In this document: positions 45,376 to 54,059 of the stretch, piece after piece
How the letters are laid out: each line of letters opens with the position of its first letter
How positions within the stretch are numbered: the stretch's first letter is position 1
NCBI RefSeq assembly: GCF_004402705.1
Contig: NZ_SOFM01000027.1
Span: 1-64,000, forward strand
Direction: 5' to 3'
Source of the DNA: Cryobacterium mannosilyticum
GTDB taxonomy: Bacteria > Actinomycetota > Actinomycetes > Actinomycetales > Microbacteriaceae
Length of the DNA: 64,000 nt
The notes under the pieces: generated by a model
What the model was told of the DNA's origin: nothing
Database searches by the model: none
The model's input: the letters and a program-made list of their open reading frames with translations, nothing else
Program-made: the position numbers and the translations under genes

Positions 45376-45422
45376 CAGTCCCTCCCCGGAAGTGTCAAAA
45401 TTAGAGCACTTTCGGGATAGTT

Positions 45423-45683
45423 TTGGCGAGGGCACTCTGGCTGGCGCGGTTGGGACGCTTGGTCTCGATTGCCGGGCTGATCGCCGAAGGCACCGTGTCT
45501 CCGTCTCAGATCGCGTCCGCTGAAGCGATCAAGGAGTTCCGCGACAGCGGTGCTCTGGACGGACTGTTCGCGAAGATCGACGCCGGCGATATTCAACTCA
45601 CCGGTGAGGGCGGGTTCGCGCCCGGCTTGATCGAGGCGGCTCTGGAGCTTGGGGCGCAGGTTACTCAGGCCTGTGCGTCGTGA
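45423..45683 (+). pseudogene. IS256-family transposase N-terminal stub
   Basis: A short frame contains EFRDSGALDGLFAKIDAG and IQLTGEGGFAPGLIEAALEL, the conserved N terminus of actinobacterial IS256-type transposases (DGL---IDAG---LTG-GGF-P-L---LE-G). The match ends at QVTQACAS with a stop; the DDE catalytic domain is absent. GTG 45495 is the likely original start. It is a truncated insertion-sequence relic. Confidence 0.65.
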
Positions 45684-45749
45684 TGAGGAGTGCCATGTCA
45701 GCCGCGGGAGCGGCCTGGGAAAGAGAATTGGTTCGCGTGGATTTCGCAG

Positions 45750-46745
45750 CTATGGAATCTCGATCACCGGGTGGCCATTGGCCCAGTTCATTTTTACAGC
45801 GTTCATTCCGCGGTAGATAAGTGAGTCGTTCCATGAATGAAAAATGAGGCTGTCAGTGTCGTTCTTTGATTGAACGACATCTTGGCCGCCAGGGCCGGAG
45901 TACCCGTTCTTCGAGAGGGTAGTTGAGAGCAGGGGTGCGTCGTGCTTTGTGTACGGCCCCAGCACGGATGAGGCGGTTGCGTATCCGATTTTGTATTCGC
46001 CGGCCGAGTAGTCGTTCGCGGAGTACAGGAGTGCGTAGGAGCCGTCGTGGCGGATGAGGGTGGGGGCTTCGACGACCTGGCCTTCCCACGGAAGGGTCTG
46101 TTTGAGGAGTTTGGTCGGTGTCGAGGTGAGGTGGGCGCCATCGGGTGAGACCTTGGCGATTTGAAGCCAGGTGTCGAGGCCACAGCAGTTTCCGTCGTTC
46201 TTCCAGAGTAAGTAGCGCGTGCCGTCTGCGTCGAGGAACGACGCGGGATCGATCGCGCCGCCCTCGTCGGCAGGACAGACGAGAGGGATGTCACCGACCG
46301 GAGTGAAGGGTCCGTCGGGCGAGGAAGACGTTGCGGCGCCGATGCATTGGGCTGCCGGGTCGACGCTCGCTGCGACGTAGTACATGACGAATTGATTCGG
46401 CCCCACTTGGGAAACGTCCGGCGCCCAAGTTTTTCCGGTCGTGGCCCAGGCTGGCAGTTCGGGAAGCGCGTCCGTTTGTGAGACAGTCCAGTGTTCGAGA
46501 TCGGAGGACGTCGCGACTTGGACGTTCGCTGCGGCGGAATTGGTGGCGTACGCGAAGAAGGAGTCGGGTGTCGTCAGCACGTCCGGGTCGGCGAAGTCCT
46601 GATCGATGAGGAAGTGGCCGGCCTCGGGCAACGGGCTGTTCCCTTGTCCAGCGAATGACCCGCCATTAGCGCAGCCGACAAGTAGAAGTACTGCTGCAAC
46701 GGAGGACAGAGATAGGCCTGCCGTGCGAACGCTAACCCTTGACAC
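45750..46745 (-). CDS. Glycoside hydrolase family 43 lipoprotein
   Basis: A 331-residue secreted five-bladed beta-propeller hydrolase, probably an arabinofuranosidase or xylosidase. The lipobox is LLLVGC after a hydrophobic signal. The three GH43 acids are visible: base Asp in FADPDVL, pKa-tuning Asp in AIDPASFLD and acid Glu in VVEAPTLIRHDG. The GTG start overlaps the end of the upstream permease gene by 14 bases. As the last gene of a sugar-uptake operon, it likely trims oligosaccharides at the cell surface. Confidence 0.85.
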   Translation of the reverse strand: MSRVSVRTAGLSLSSVAAVLLLVGCANGGSFAGQGNSPLPEAGHFLIDQDFADPDVLTTPDSFFAYATNSAAANVQVATSSDLEHWTVSQTDALPELPAWATTGKTWAPDVSQVGPNQFVMYYVAASVDPAAQCIGAATSSSPDGPFTPVGDIPLVCPADEGGAIDPASFLDADGTRYLLWKNDGNCCGLDTWLQIAKVSPDGAHLTSTPTKLLKQTLPWEGQVVEAPTLIRHDGSYALLYSANDYSAGEYKIGYATASSVLGPYTKHDAPLLSTTLSKNGYSGPGGQDVVQSKNDTDSLIFHSWNDSLIYRGMNAVKMNWANGHPVIEIP

Positions 46746-47589
46746 CGGAACTTGCCACGCTTTCGACGATTTGGCGCTGGGCGAGGGTGAAGAGGATGAG
46801 AACGGGGACGGAAGCGATCACGGCGCCGGCCATGATGATGCCGTAGTGGGTGGAATAGGCGCCCTGAAGGATTGAGAGCCCAGGTTGCAAGGTGAGGTTC
46901 TCTGGGCTCAGGAGCACATAGATCGGCCAGAGGAAGTCGTTCCAATTCCCGAGAAAGCTCAGCACGGCGAGCGTGGCCAACGCAGGTTTCGATAGGGGCA
47001 GCACGATTTGGAGGAAGATCCTGAAATCGCCAGCCCCGTCGACGCGGGCGGCTTCTTCGATCTCGCTGGGGAGACCGAGAAAGAACTGGCGCAGGAAGAA
47101 GATGCCGAATGCGCCCGCTGCGCCGGGTACGGTCACGGCCAGGATGGTGTCCAGCCAGCCGAGGTTTTGAACAATGAGGTAGTTCGGAATCAGGAAGATG
47201 ACGGGGGGTACCAGAAGTGTGCTGACAATTGCACCGAAGACGACTCGTTTCCCCCAGAAGTCGAGCCGTGCCAGGGCGTAGGCGCCCGCTGACGCGGTAA
47301 TCAAGATGATCATCGTCTGCAGGGTCGCCGCGGCCATGCTGTTGAGGAACCACCGGAATATCGGTTGCTGTCCGGACGCGAGGGTTTTGTAGGCCTCGAG
47401 GGTGAAGGGGCTGGGGAAGGGATTGGCAGGGGAGCTGATCGCATCGAAGTCCGTCTTGAAACTGGTCAGGAGCATCCAGACCAGAGGAACCACAATGGTC
47501 AACGCGATGAGCACGAGGGCCGTGTAGAGAAGCACCCGCGGAGAGGCCCTTCTGAGCCGACTCCGTCGGTCGATATTCGTTGCAGTCAT
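46732..47589 (-). CDS. Carbohydrate ABC transporter permease (MalG-type)
   Basis: A 285-residue, six-TM inner subunit. The EAA motif with the ATPase-coupling helix is EIEEAARVDGAGDFRIFLQIVLPLSKP. The N terminus (ALIALTIVVPLVWMLLTSFK) fits the CUT1 MalG group. It starts 9 bases after the partner permease. No ATPase gene is in the locus, so a shared MsiK-type ATPase encoded elsewhere is likely. Confidence 0.92.
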   Translation of the reverse strand: MTATNIDRRSRLRRASPRVLLYTALVLIALTIVVPLVWMLLTSFKTDFDAISSPANPFPSPFTLEAYKTLASGQQPIFRWFLNSMAAATLQTMIILITASAGAYALARLDFWGKRVVFGAIVSTLLVPPVIFLIPNYLIVQNLGWLDTILAVTVPGAAGAFGIFFLRQFFLGLPSEIEEAARVDGAGDFRIFLQIVLPLSKPALATLAVLSFLGNWNDFLWPIYVLLSPENLTLQPGLSILQGAYSTHYGIIMAGAVIASVPVLILFTLAQRQIVESVASSGVKG

Positions 47590-47598
47590 GGGGACTCC

Positions 47599-48540
47599 TC
47601 AGTTCGACTTTTCTCGTTGCAGCCGGAAGTTGATGACACTGATCACGGCGAGGAACGCAAACAGGACATAGCTCATGGCCGAAGCTGCACCCATCTGATT
47701 CTGCGAGAGACCCTGGTCAGCGATGTACATGATGGCTGTGCGGGTCTGATTGCCCGGACCGCCCTTGGTGAGAAGGTACGACTGTCCGAACATGTTGGCG
47801 GAGGCCAGGATGGTGACGGTGGTGACGAACATCATCACCGGGCGAAGGCCAGGCAGGGTGACGTTCGTGAATTTCTTCCACACGCCGGCGCCGTCCATGG
47901 AGGCCGCGTCGTAGAGTTCCGGGCTGATGCCTTTGAGGCCGGCGAGCAGGATGACCGTGTTGAATCCGAGCGTCCACCAGACGGTGACACCGACCAGCGA
48001 GATCCAGGCCCAGGGCACATCCACGGTCCACGGCGTGTTGTCCGGGAGGCCGAAGGCGCCGAGAACGTGGTTGACCACGCCTACTTGCGGGTCGAGGAGG
48101 TACTTCCAGATGACGCCGATCACGGCGACCCCGAGTACGTAGGGGGCGAAGAAGATGGCGCGGAAGACTGTCCCGCCCTTGATCTTCTGGTTCAGCAGCG
48201 AGGCAACCGCGAGTGGGATGACGAGGAGTAGGGGAACGCTGGCGACGGTGAAGATCCCGGTTGCGCTCATGCTCGCCCAGAAATCTCCGGAGGTCAGGGA
48301 TCCAGGGGTGAACAGCTGGATGTAGTTGTCCAAACCGACGAAAGGCTGGTTGGGCAGGAGCGGGTTCCAATTATGGAGGCTGATCCAGAGGCCGTATACG
48401 GCGGGTGCGAGAACGAAGACGCCGAAGAGCACGAGGAAGGGAGCGAGGAAGACGTAGGCGATTCCGGTGCGCCTGTTGCCCCCCGCCCTGCGGAGCCGAG
48501 GGCTCCGCAGGGCGGGGACGATCGGGGCCAGATTAGCCAC
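47599..48540 (-). CDS. Carbohydrate ABC transporter permease (MalF-type)
   Basis: A 313-residue, six-TM CUT1 permease. The EAA loop is ELYDAASMDGAGVWKKFTNVTLPGLRP. TM1 is GIAYVFLAPFLVLFGVFVLAPAVYG. I chose GTG 48540 (VANLAP); it overlaps the binding-protein stop by 8 bases. A perfect 17-bp hairpin lies within its first 20 codons. It is the second gene of the uptake operon. Confidence 0.9.
   Translation of the reverse strand: MANLAPIVPALRSPRLRRAGGNRRTGIAYVFLAPFLVLFGVFVLAPAVYGLWISLHNWNPLLPNQPFVGLDNYIQLFTPGSLTSGDFWASMSATGIFTVASVPLLLVIPLAVASLLNQKIKGGTVFRAIFFAPYVLGVAVIGVIWKYLLDPQVGVVNHVLGAFGLPDNTPWTVDVPWAWISLVGVTVWWTLGFNTVILLAGLKGISPELYDAASMDGAGVWKKFTNVTLPGLRPVMMFVTTVTILASANMFGQSYLLTKGGPGNQTRTAIMYIADQGLSQNQMGAASAMSYVLFAFLAVISVINFRLQREKSN
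48481..48517 (-). promoter_or_regulatory. Intra-operon stem-loop between binding protein and permease
   Basis: A perfect 17-bp inverted repeat (CCCCGCCCTGCGGAGCC and its complement) has a GAG loop. It begins 16 bases after the binding-protein stop codon, inside the permease 5' codons. Such hairpins protect upstream mRNA and keep binding protein in excess over permease. Confidence 0.75.
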
Positions 48541-49849
48541 CGTACTGGGCTTTGTTCTGCTTGAGCAGCTGGTCTGCCTTGGCGGCAGCGTCATCCAGCG
48601 CCTCTTTCGGCGTCTTCTTGCCGAGGACCGCTTCGTTGACCGCGGTCGTGATAGTCGCCATCGCGTTGCTGATGCCAGGTGCTGACGTTTCGTAGTGCGC
48701 GTAGGGCAGCTCGTCTAGGAACGGCTTCAGGTTCGGATACTTCTCCAGGAGCGCCGGATCGTTTCGCACCTTGTTGTTGGCGGGAAGTTCTCCTGTTTCG
48801 GCCCAACCGCTCGAGTGTTCGTTCATCCACTTCACGAAGGTCGCGGCAGCAGCGGTCTTGTTCTTGTCCTGGCCCTTGTTGTTCATGAACATCCAGTGCG
48901 TGGAACTCGACCACACAGCCTTCTCAGTGCCGATCTGGGGCACAGCCGTGGCCGTCCAATCGACCTTGTCCAGCGCGGTGTTCGTGGTCTGCCAGACACC
49001 GTTCCAGTTGAAGGCGGTCTTGCTGGACACCAGGGCGTTGATGTTTCCATCCTGGGCAACGTTCTCGGGGCTGTAACCGGCCTTGATGACGTCGGTCATG
49101 TGCGTTAGCGCCTGGACACCCGCGTCGGAGTTGAACGTGGCCTTGGTCACGCCATCGTTGAAGAGGTCGCCGCCGAACTGCCAGAGCAGGGACTCGAATT
49201 CGAACGTGCCGGTGAAGACGTACCCGTCGACCCACTCGCCCTGAACGCCCGCGGTCTTGAGCGCGGCAAGCGCCTTCATGTAGCTGTGTTTGTCGGTGGG
49301 GATGTTGGCGGGATCCAGGCCAGCCGCCTTCAAAACATCATTGTTGACGTAAAGACCCATCGGAGTCACGCTCCACGGGATTCCGTACTGGGTTCCGCCG
49401 TAGTTGCCGGCGTCCATGAGGCCGTCCGGGAAGTCGGACGCCTGGTATCCGAGGGATTTGACGATGTCATCGCCCTTGAGGAGCAGGCCCTGGGCTGCGT
49501 ATGTGGCGATGTCATCACCGTGTGCGACGGCGACGTCAGGCCCCTTGCCGGCTTTCACAGCGAGAGGCATCTTGGCGGCGATATCGCCCCACTGGAGCGG
49601 GTTGTTCTTGACGACGATGTTCTTGTGCTCTTTGTTGAACTGGTCGACCAGCTTGGGGACGAGGACGGGAGCGGCGCCACCTGTCCAACCATTCCAGAAG
49701 CTGATCGTGACTGCGGGGCCTGAGTAATCGGCTCCGCTGACGCCGGCCGTTTGCGGTGCCCCGCTTCCGCTACTGCACGCGGCCAAGGCAACGCTGGCGC
49801 CCAGAGCGACCGCGACCGCGAGCCCGCGTCGGACAGATTGTTTCTTCAT
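48533..49849 (-). CDS. Extracellular sugar-binding lipoprotein (family 1)
   Basis: A 438-residue solute-binding protein. The signal MKKQSVRRGLAVAVALGASV leads to the lipobox LAACSS. VTISFWNGWTGGAAPVLVPKLVDQF, then ADVAVAHGDDI-like and GIPWSVTPMGLYVNNDVLKAAG segments are typical of CUT1 binding proteins. The ATG is preceded by GGAGAG. It heads the operon of two permeases and a GH43 enzyme; the palindrome at 49947-49960 lies about 100 bases upstream. Confidence 0.92.
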   Translation of the reverse strand: MKKQSVRRGLAVAVALGASVALAACSSGSGAPQTAGVSGADYSGPAVTISFWNGWTGGAAPVLVPKLVDQFNKEHKNIVVKNNPLQWGDIAAKMPLAVKAGKGPDVAVAHGDDIATYAAQGLLLKGDDIVKSLGYQASDFPDGLMDAGNYGGTQYGIPWSVTPMGLYVNNDVLKAAGLDPANIPTDKHSYMKALAALKTAGVQGEWVDGYVFTGTFEFESLLWQFGGDLFNDGVTKATFNSDAGVQALTHMTDVIKAGYSPENVAQDGNINALVSSKTAFNWNGVWQTTNTALDKVDWTATAVPQIGTEKAVWSSSTHWMFMNNKGQDKNKTAAAATFVKWMNEHSSGWAETGELPANNKVRNDPALLEKYPNLKPFLDELPYAHYETSAPGISNAMATITTAVNEAVLGKKTPKEALDDAAAKADQLLKQNKAQYGG

Positions 49850-49946
49850 TTCCCGTGCTCTCCTTTGAGTGATGCCGCCAGGCCGTGGCCGGCGAGTTGG
49901 ATGTCCCCGTTCGATCGTTAACCACTCGAGCGGCTCAGGGAAAAAT

Positions 49947-49960
49947 TTACAGCGCTGTAA
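49947..49960. promoter_or_regulatory. LacI-type operator upstream of the uptake operon
   Basis: TTACAGCGCTGTAA is a perfect 14-base palindrome, in the gap between the leftward binding-protein gene and the rightward LacI gene. The same core recurs at 51146-51161. Confidence 0.85.
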
Positions 49961-50077
49961 GTCTGATTGTCAAGTGTTTCGAGAAGCGCCGCATCTGGGC
50001 TGATCCGTGGATAGAGTCATCCCGAGGGTCCGGTCCAGATGGTCCGGGCCCGGCCGGAAGCAGGGAGGGACGTGAGC

Positions 50078-51076
50078 GTGGTTCGAATGGAAGACGTGGC
50101 CAAGCTGGCCGGCGTATCGATGAAAAGCGTCTCCAATGTCATTCACAATTACGCCCACGTGAGTGTCGGTATGCGCACGCGTGTGCAGCAGGCCATCGAT
50201 GAACTTGGGTACCGTCCCAACGTGTTGGGCCGCCGCCTGGTGACAGGGCGCACGGGGATGTTGACGCTGGCGTTTAGCGATGTGAGCTTGCCCTACTTCT
50301 CCGAACTCGCGCGGGTTGTGTCGAGTGAGGCCGGGCGACGTGGGTATCGACTCTTGCTGGAGCAAACGGATGGCACTCTCGAGGGTGAGAGGGCCGTGGT
50401 CTCGTCCAGCGAATCTGGCCTCGTAGATGGGGTGATTTTCCAGCCATCGATCATGTCGACAATCGAGATCGCGCAGCATCGCCAGGACGATCCTCTGGTT
50501 CTGTTGGGCGAAGGGGCTGCCCCTCTAAGCGTTGACCACGTAATGATCGACAACACGGGGGCCGCAGAGGATGCCACCTCGCATTTGATTTCCTCAGGGC
50601 GGAGGCGGATCGGATTCGTAGGTCAAGAGGATATCAAGCAGTCCGCCACATCCAGTCAGCGCCTAATTGGGTACCAGCAGGCGCTCGAGCGGGCCGGGAT
50701 CAGAGTTGACTCGTCACTTCTCATGGCCAGTCATGCCATAAGTTCCCAAGATGCGGCGGTGGCAGTGAGTCGCGCGCTCGACCGGGGCGTGAAATTCGAC
50801 GGTCTGGTGTGTCGGGATGACCTTGCGGCAATCGGCGCACTCCGAGCTCTTCAGGAACGTGGGCTCTCAGTTCCCGGAGATGTGGCCGTCATTGGATGGG
50901 ACAACATCGCGATGGCCGCGTGCACCTACCCGAGTCTCTCCACGGTGGCACCCGACACCAAGCAGCTCGCTGTTGTGGCCCTCGACATGCTGGAGGAGCG
51001 CATCGCGGGGTATGCGGGACTGGGCCGACATCGGCTGGTGGATTATGCTCTCGTTCTTCGGGAGAGTGCTCCCTGA
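50078..51076 (+). CDS. LacI-family transcriptional regulator of the sugar locus
   Basis: A 332-residue repressor. The helix-turn-helix is RMEDVAKLAGVSMKSVSNVI with the hinge region DELGYRPNVLGRRLVTGRTG, then a periplasmic-binding-protein-like effector domain (VVSSEAGRRGYRLLLEQ, DGVIFQPS, GRRRIGFVGQ, DGLVCRDDLAAIGALRALQE, VIGWDNIAMA). GTG 50078 is preferred because GGAGG lies 9 bases upstream; GTG 50072 is in frame but too close. Two identical palindromes flank this gene and are its likely operators. Confidence 0.88.
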   Translation: MVRMEDVAKLAGVSMKSVSNVIHNYAHVSVGMRTRVQQAIDELGYRPNVLGRRLVTGRTGMLTLAFSDVSLPYFSELARVVSSEAGRRGYRLLLEQTDGTLEGERAVVSSSESGLVDGVIFQPSIMSTIEIAQHRQDDPLVLLGEGAAPLSVDHVMIDNTGAAEDATSHLISSGRRRIGFVGQEDIKQSATSSQRLIGYQQALERAGIRVDSSLLMASHAISSQDAAVAVSRALDRGVKFDGLVCRDDLAAIGALRALQERGLSVPGDVAVIGWDNIAMAACTYPSLSTVAPDTKQLAVVALDMLEERIAGYAGLGRHRLVDYALVLRESAP

Positions 51077-51119
51077 TCAGATAGCCATTCTCGCGCCGCG
51101 GGATCCGGCACGACTGCCA

Positions 51120-51161
51120 TTGACCAAAAAAAGTCCGGACACATGTTTACAGCGCTGTAAA
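51120..51161 (+). promoter_or_regulatory. Promoter region with LacI-type operator before the GH2 gene
   Basis: A -35-like TTGACC (51120-51125) is followed by the perfect 16-base palindrome TTTACAGCGCTGTAAA (51146-51161), which ends 20 bases before the GH2 ATG. It shares its 14-base core with the site at 49947. Confidence 0.85.
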
Positions 51162-51181
51162 AATGTTGCAAACTTGCGGAC

Positions 51182-53101
51182 ATGGACAACACCGTCGATT
51201 CGAGCCGCCCGAGCATCTTCCCCGCCAGCGAACAGGACGGTTCGTATCCGCGGCCGCAGCTCATGCGTCCTGTCTGGGCTGACCTGTCAGGGGAGTGGGG
51301 CTTCCGTTTCGACGACAACGACGAGGGGCTGGCGGAAGGGTGGCAGTTCAACCCGGTCTTCGACCGCCGGATCATAGTTCCCTTCCCACCGGAGTCGCCG
51401 GCGTCGGGTATCCACGACACGGGCTTTCACTCGGTGGTTTGGTACCACTGTGAAATCGGGATCGATGACCTGAAAGAAGCCGGACTTGGGTCGCAGGGCG
51501 AGCGGCTCATCATCCACTTTGGTGCGGTCGACTATCGCTGCAACGTGTGGCTCAACGGCATCCTTCTTGGCGAACATGAAGGTGGTCACACGCCGTTCAG
51601 CTTCGACGCCACTGCGGCGCTGACAAAGGATCGGCTCACTCAATCCCTGGTCGTGCGGGCCGAGGATCTGCCCGGTGACGTTGCACAACCCCGGGGGAAG
51701 CAGGACTGGGAGCGGGACCCGCACGTTATCTGGTATCACCGGACAACGGGAATTTGGCAGCCCGTCTGGCTGGAGGCTGTCCCAAGAGTAGCGGTCGAAA
51801 CCCTGAGCTGGCATCCTGACCTGGCTACAAGCACGGTGAAGGTGGCGGTCACCTTCAACCGTCTACCTAGGCCCGGCACGGTTCTCAAAGTGGACCTGAC
51901 CTATAAAGGCGTAACGATCGGCGACCTCGCCATATCGGCCAACAGGACTCGCGTGGAAGGCACCATCTCACTCGCCAGGCAGACCAACGGCCAAGACTAC
52001 GAGCAGCTTCTCTGGAGTCCCGAGACTCCGCGGCTGGTCGACGCTACCGTCACACTCTCCGATGGCGCGGGGGCTCGCGTCGATGCCGTGGGCTCGTACC
52101 TCGGTCTACGCTCCGTTGCCGTCGAAGGGGGACACTTCCTCCTGAACGACCGGCCATACTATCTCCGATCTGTGCTGAACCAAGGCTATTGGCCGGAATC
52201 GCACCTGGCGAGTCCCTCGGCGGACGCCCTGCGCGCGGAGGCGCAGCTCATCAAGGATTTAGGTTTCAACGCCACGCGAGTGCACCAGAAGATTGAGGAT
52301 CCGCGCTTCCTGTACTGGACGGACCGGCTCGGCCTCCTGGTTTGGACCGAGATGCCCAGTGTCTTCGAGTTCTCCAGGACAGCAATCCGTCGAGTGACTG
52401 CGGAATGGACCGAGATCATCACTCGAGACATCTCACACCCGAGCATTGTGACGTGGGTCCCTCTCAACGAGAGCTGGGGCGTCCAGCACATCGCACATGA
52501 CAACGCGATCCAAAACTACTCCCGGGCACTCTTCCACCTCACGAAGGCCCTCGACAGCTCCCGCCCGGTCGTCTCCAATGACGGATGGGAACACCTCGAC
52601 TCGGACATCTGGTCGATTCATGACTACGAGGCAAGCGGACCTGTCCTCCGCGAGCGGTACGCAGACGCAGAATCAGCACGAAAACTGTTCGAGGGCATGG
52701 GCCCGAGCGGCCGTCGCCTGCGACTCTCCGAGGAACCGGACCGTGGCCAGCCGATCATGCTGACAGAATTTGGGGGCATCAAGTTCCAAACGGACTCGGA
52801 GTCGCTGGATGACGCGTGGGGCTACTCCACTGCGCAGTCAGCCGCTGAATTCCAAGCACAATTCCGCACGATTCTCGAAGCCGTCCACGCCAGCACAATC
52901 CTTGCCGGCTACTGCTACACCCAGCTCACCGACACCCTGCAGGAAGCAAACGGGCTAGTGACCCCTGACCGCACGCCCAAGCTCCCCCTCGATGTTCTGC
53001 GCGCGATCATCACCGGAATCGACGCACCCCTCGATCAGAAGTACACCCTCGAATCCCACGACAGAATCGCGGATCCGGATCCGACCTTTGCGCCCGCCTA
53101 A
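51182..53101 (+). CDS. Glycoside hydrolase family 2 enzyme
   Basis: A 639-residue cytosolic hydrolase with the GH2 layout: N-terminal jelly roll (ADLSGEWGFRFDD ... IHFGAVDYRCNVWLNG), an immunoglobulin-like domain and a TIM barrel. The acid/base Glu is in VTWVPLNESWGV and the nucleophile Glu in IMLTEFGGIK. No signal peptide is seen, so it acts on imported oligosaccharides. Whether it is a galactosidase, glucuronidase or other GH2 activity cannot be said. It is followed 4 bases later by a mutarotase. Confidence 0.88.
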   Translation: MDNTVDSSRPSIFPASEQDGSYPRPQLMRPVWADLSGEWGFRFDDNDEGLAEGWQFNPVFDRRIIVPFPPESPASGIHDTGFHSVVWYHCEIGIDDLKEAGLGSQGERLIIHFGAVDYRCNVWLNGILLGEHEGGHTPFSFDATAALTKDRLTQSLVVRAEDLPGDVAQPRGKQDWERDPHVIWYHRTTGIWQPVWLEAVPRVAVETLSWHPDLATSTVKVAVTFNRLPRPGTVLKVDLTYKGVTIGDLAISANRTRVEGTISLARQTNGQDYEQLLWSPETPRLVDATVTLSDGAGARVDAVGSYLGLRSVAVEGGHFLLNDRPYYLRSVLNQGYWPESHLASPSADALRAEAQLIKDLGFNATRVHQKIEDPRFLYWTDRLGLLVWTEMPSVFEFSRTAIRRVTAEWTEIITRDISHPSIVTWVPLNESWGVQHIAHDNAIQNYSRALFHLTKALDSSRPVVSNDGWEHLDSDIWSIHDYEASGPVLRERYADAESARKLFEGMGPSGRRLRLSEEPDRGQPIMLTEFGGIKFQTDSESLDDAWGYSTAQSAAEFQAQFRTILEAVHASTILAGYCYTQLTDTLQEANGLVTPDRTPKLPLDVLRAIITGIDAPLDQKYTLESHDRIADPDPTFAPA

Positions 53102-53105
53102 CTCC

Positions 53106-54035
53106 ATGTTGCGCACGCCGCTGTCAGGAACCCAATTCGTTCTCGCGGCTCACGGCTACACCGCATCGATCGCGAGCATCGGCGCGAGCATCCGATCACT
53201 CCAATACCACGGACGGAACCTCATCGTGCCGTTCGAGGCTAACCAGGTGCGACCCTTTTTCCGCGGCGCCATTCTCGCACCGTGGCCGAACCGAGTCGTC
53301 GACGGAAGGTACACATTTGGTGGCGTAGAGCAACAACTCAGCATCACCGAGCCATCCAGGGGACACGCCCTTCATGGACTCGTGTCCTGGCTGAACTTCG
53401 AGGCTGTTAAACAGGCGTCCAATCGGCTCATCCTTTCGGCAACCATTGAGGCGCAACCTGGATATCCCCACAAGGTGACGGTGGAGATCGAATTCGCCCT
53501 TGACGTAACGGGCCTACAAACGACAGTGACGGCACTGAATGTTGGACCAAACGCGGCCCCCTTTGGCGCAGCTCCACACCCCTACCTTGTCGCCGGTGAG
53601 GGCCGCGTCAACGATTGGATGCTCGAACTCCCAGCCCATCGAATCCTTACCGTGACTCCTGGCCGGCTCATTCCCCTTCGCCTGCGTGACATCAATTCTG
53701 GAGATCTTGCTGCCCTTGATTTTCGCAGGCCTCGGGCGATCGATGACACCCTTATTGACCAGGCCTTCACTGGCATCGACCGGGACAAGGAAGGCACGGC
53801 GACCGTTCGAGTGACGACGAACGCGGGTAGTGGTGTGGCGCTGAGCTGGGGCAGCGAATGCCCTTGGGTTCAGGTGCACACCGCTGATCAAAGCGAACGC
53901 TCCATTGACAGAATTGGACTAGCCGTGGAGCCGATGACCTGTCCGCCGGATGCTTTCAACTCTGGAGTGAACCTGCAGGTCCTTGAGCCGGCAGGTTCAA
54001 CACGTGCCTCCTGGACGATTCGAGCAATTGACTGA
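53106..54035 (+). CDS. Aldose 1-epimerase (mutarotase) family protein
   Basis: A 309-residue beta-sandwich enzyme interconverting sugar anomers. RPFFRGAILAPWPNRVVDGRY is the typical substrate-loop region; GHALHGLV and AAPHPYLVAG supply the catalytic His residues, and GLAVEPMTCPPDAFNSG supplies the catalytic Glu. ATG 53106 lies 4 bases after the GH2 stop, so the genes are coupled. It would process the sugar released by the GH2 enzyme. Confidence 0.88.
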   Translation: MLRTPLSGTQFVLAAHGYTASIASIGASIRSLQYHGRNLIVPFEANQVRPFFRGAILAPWPNRVVDGRYTFGGVEQQLSITEPSRGHALHGLVSWLNFEAVKQASNRLILSATIEAQPGYPHKVTVEIEFALDVTGLQTTVTALNVGPNAAPFGAAPHPYLVAGEGRVNDWMLELPAHRILTVTPGRLIPLRLRDINSGDLAALDFRRPRAIDDTLIDQAFTGIDRDKEGTATVRVTTNAGSGVALSWGSECPWVQVHTADQSERSIDRIGLAVEPMTCPPDAFNSGVNLQVLEPAGSTRASWTIRAID

Positions 54036-54059
54036 CTGTGGCCCGTCCAGCGGTTCCAG

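Noticed and set aside
45178..45420. Short plus-strand frames between the AbiEii relic and the IS256 stub
   Set aside because: They lack ribosome-binding sites and similarity; the minus strand here carries the recognisable relic.
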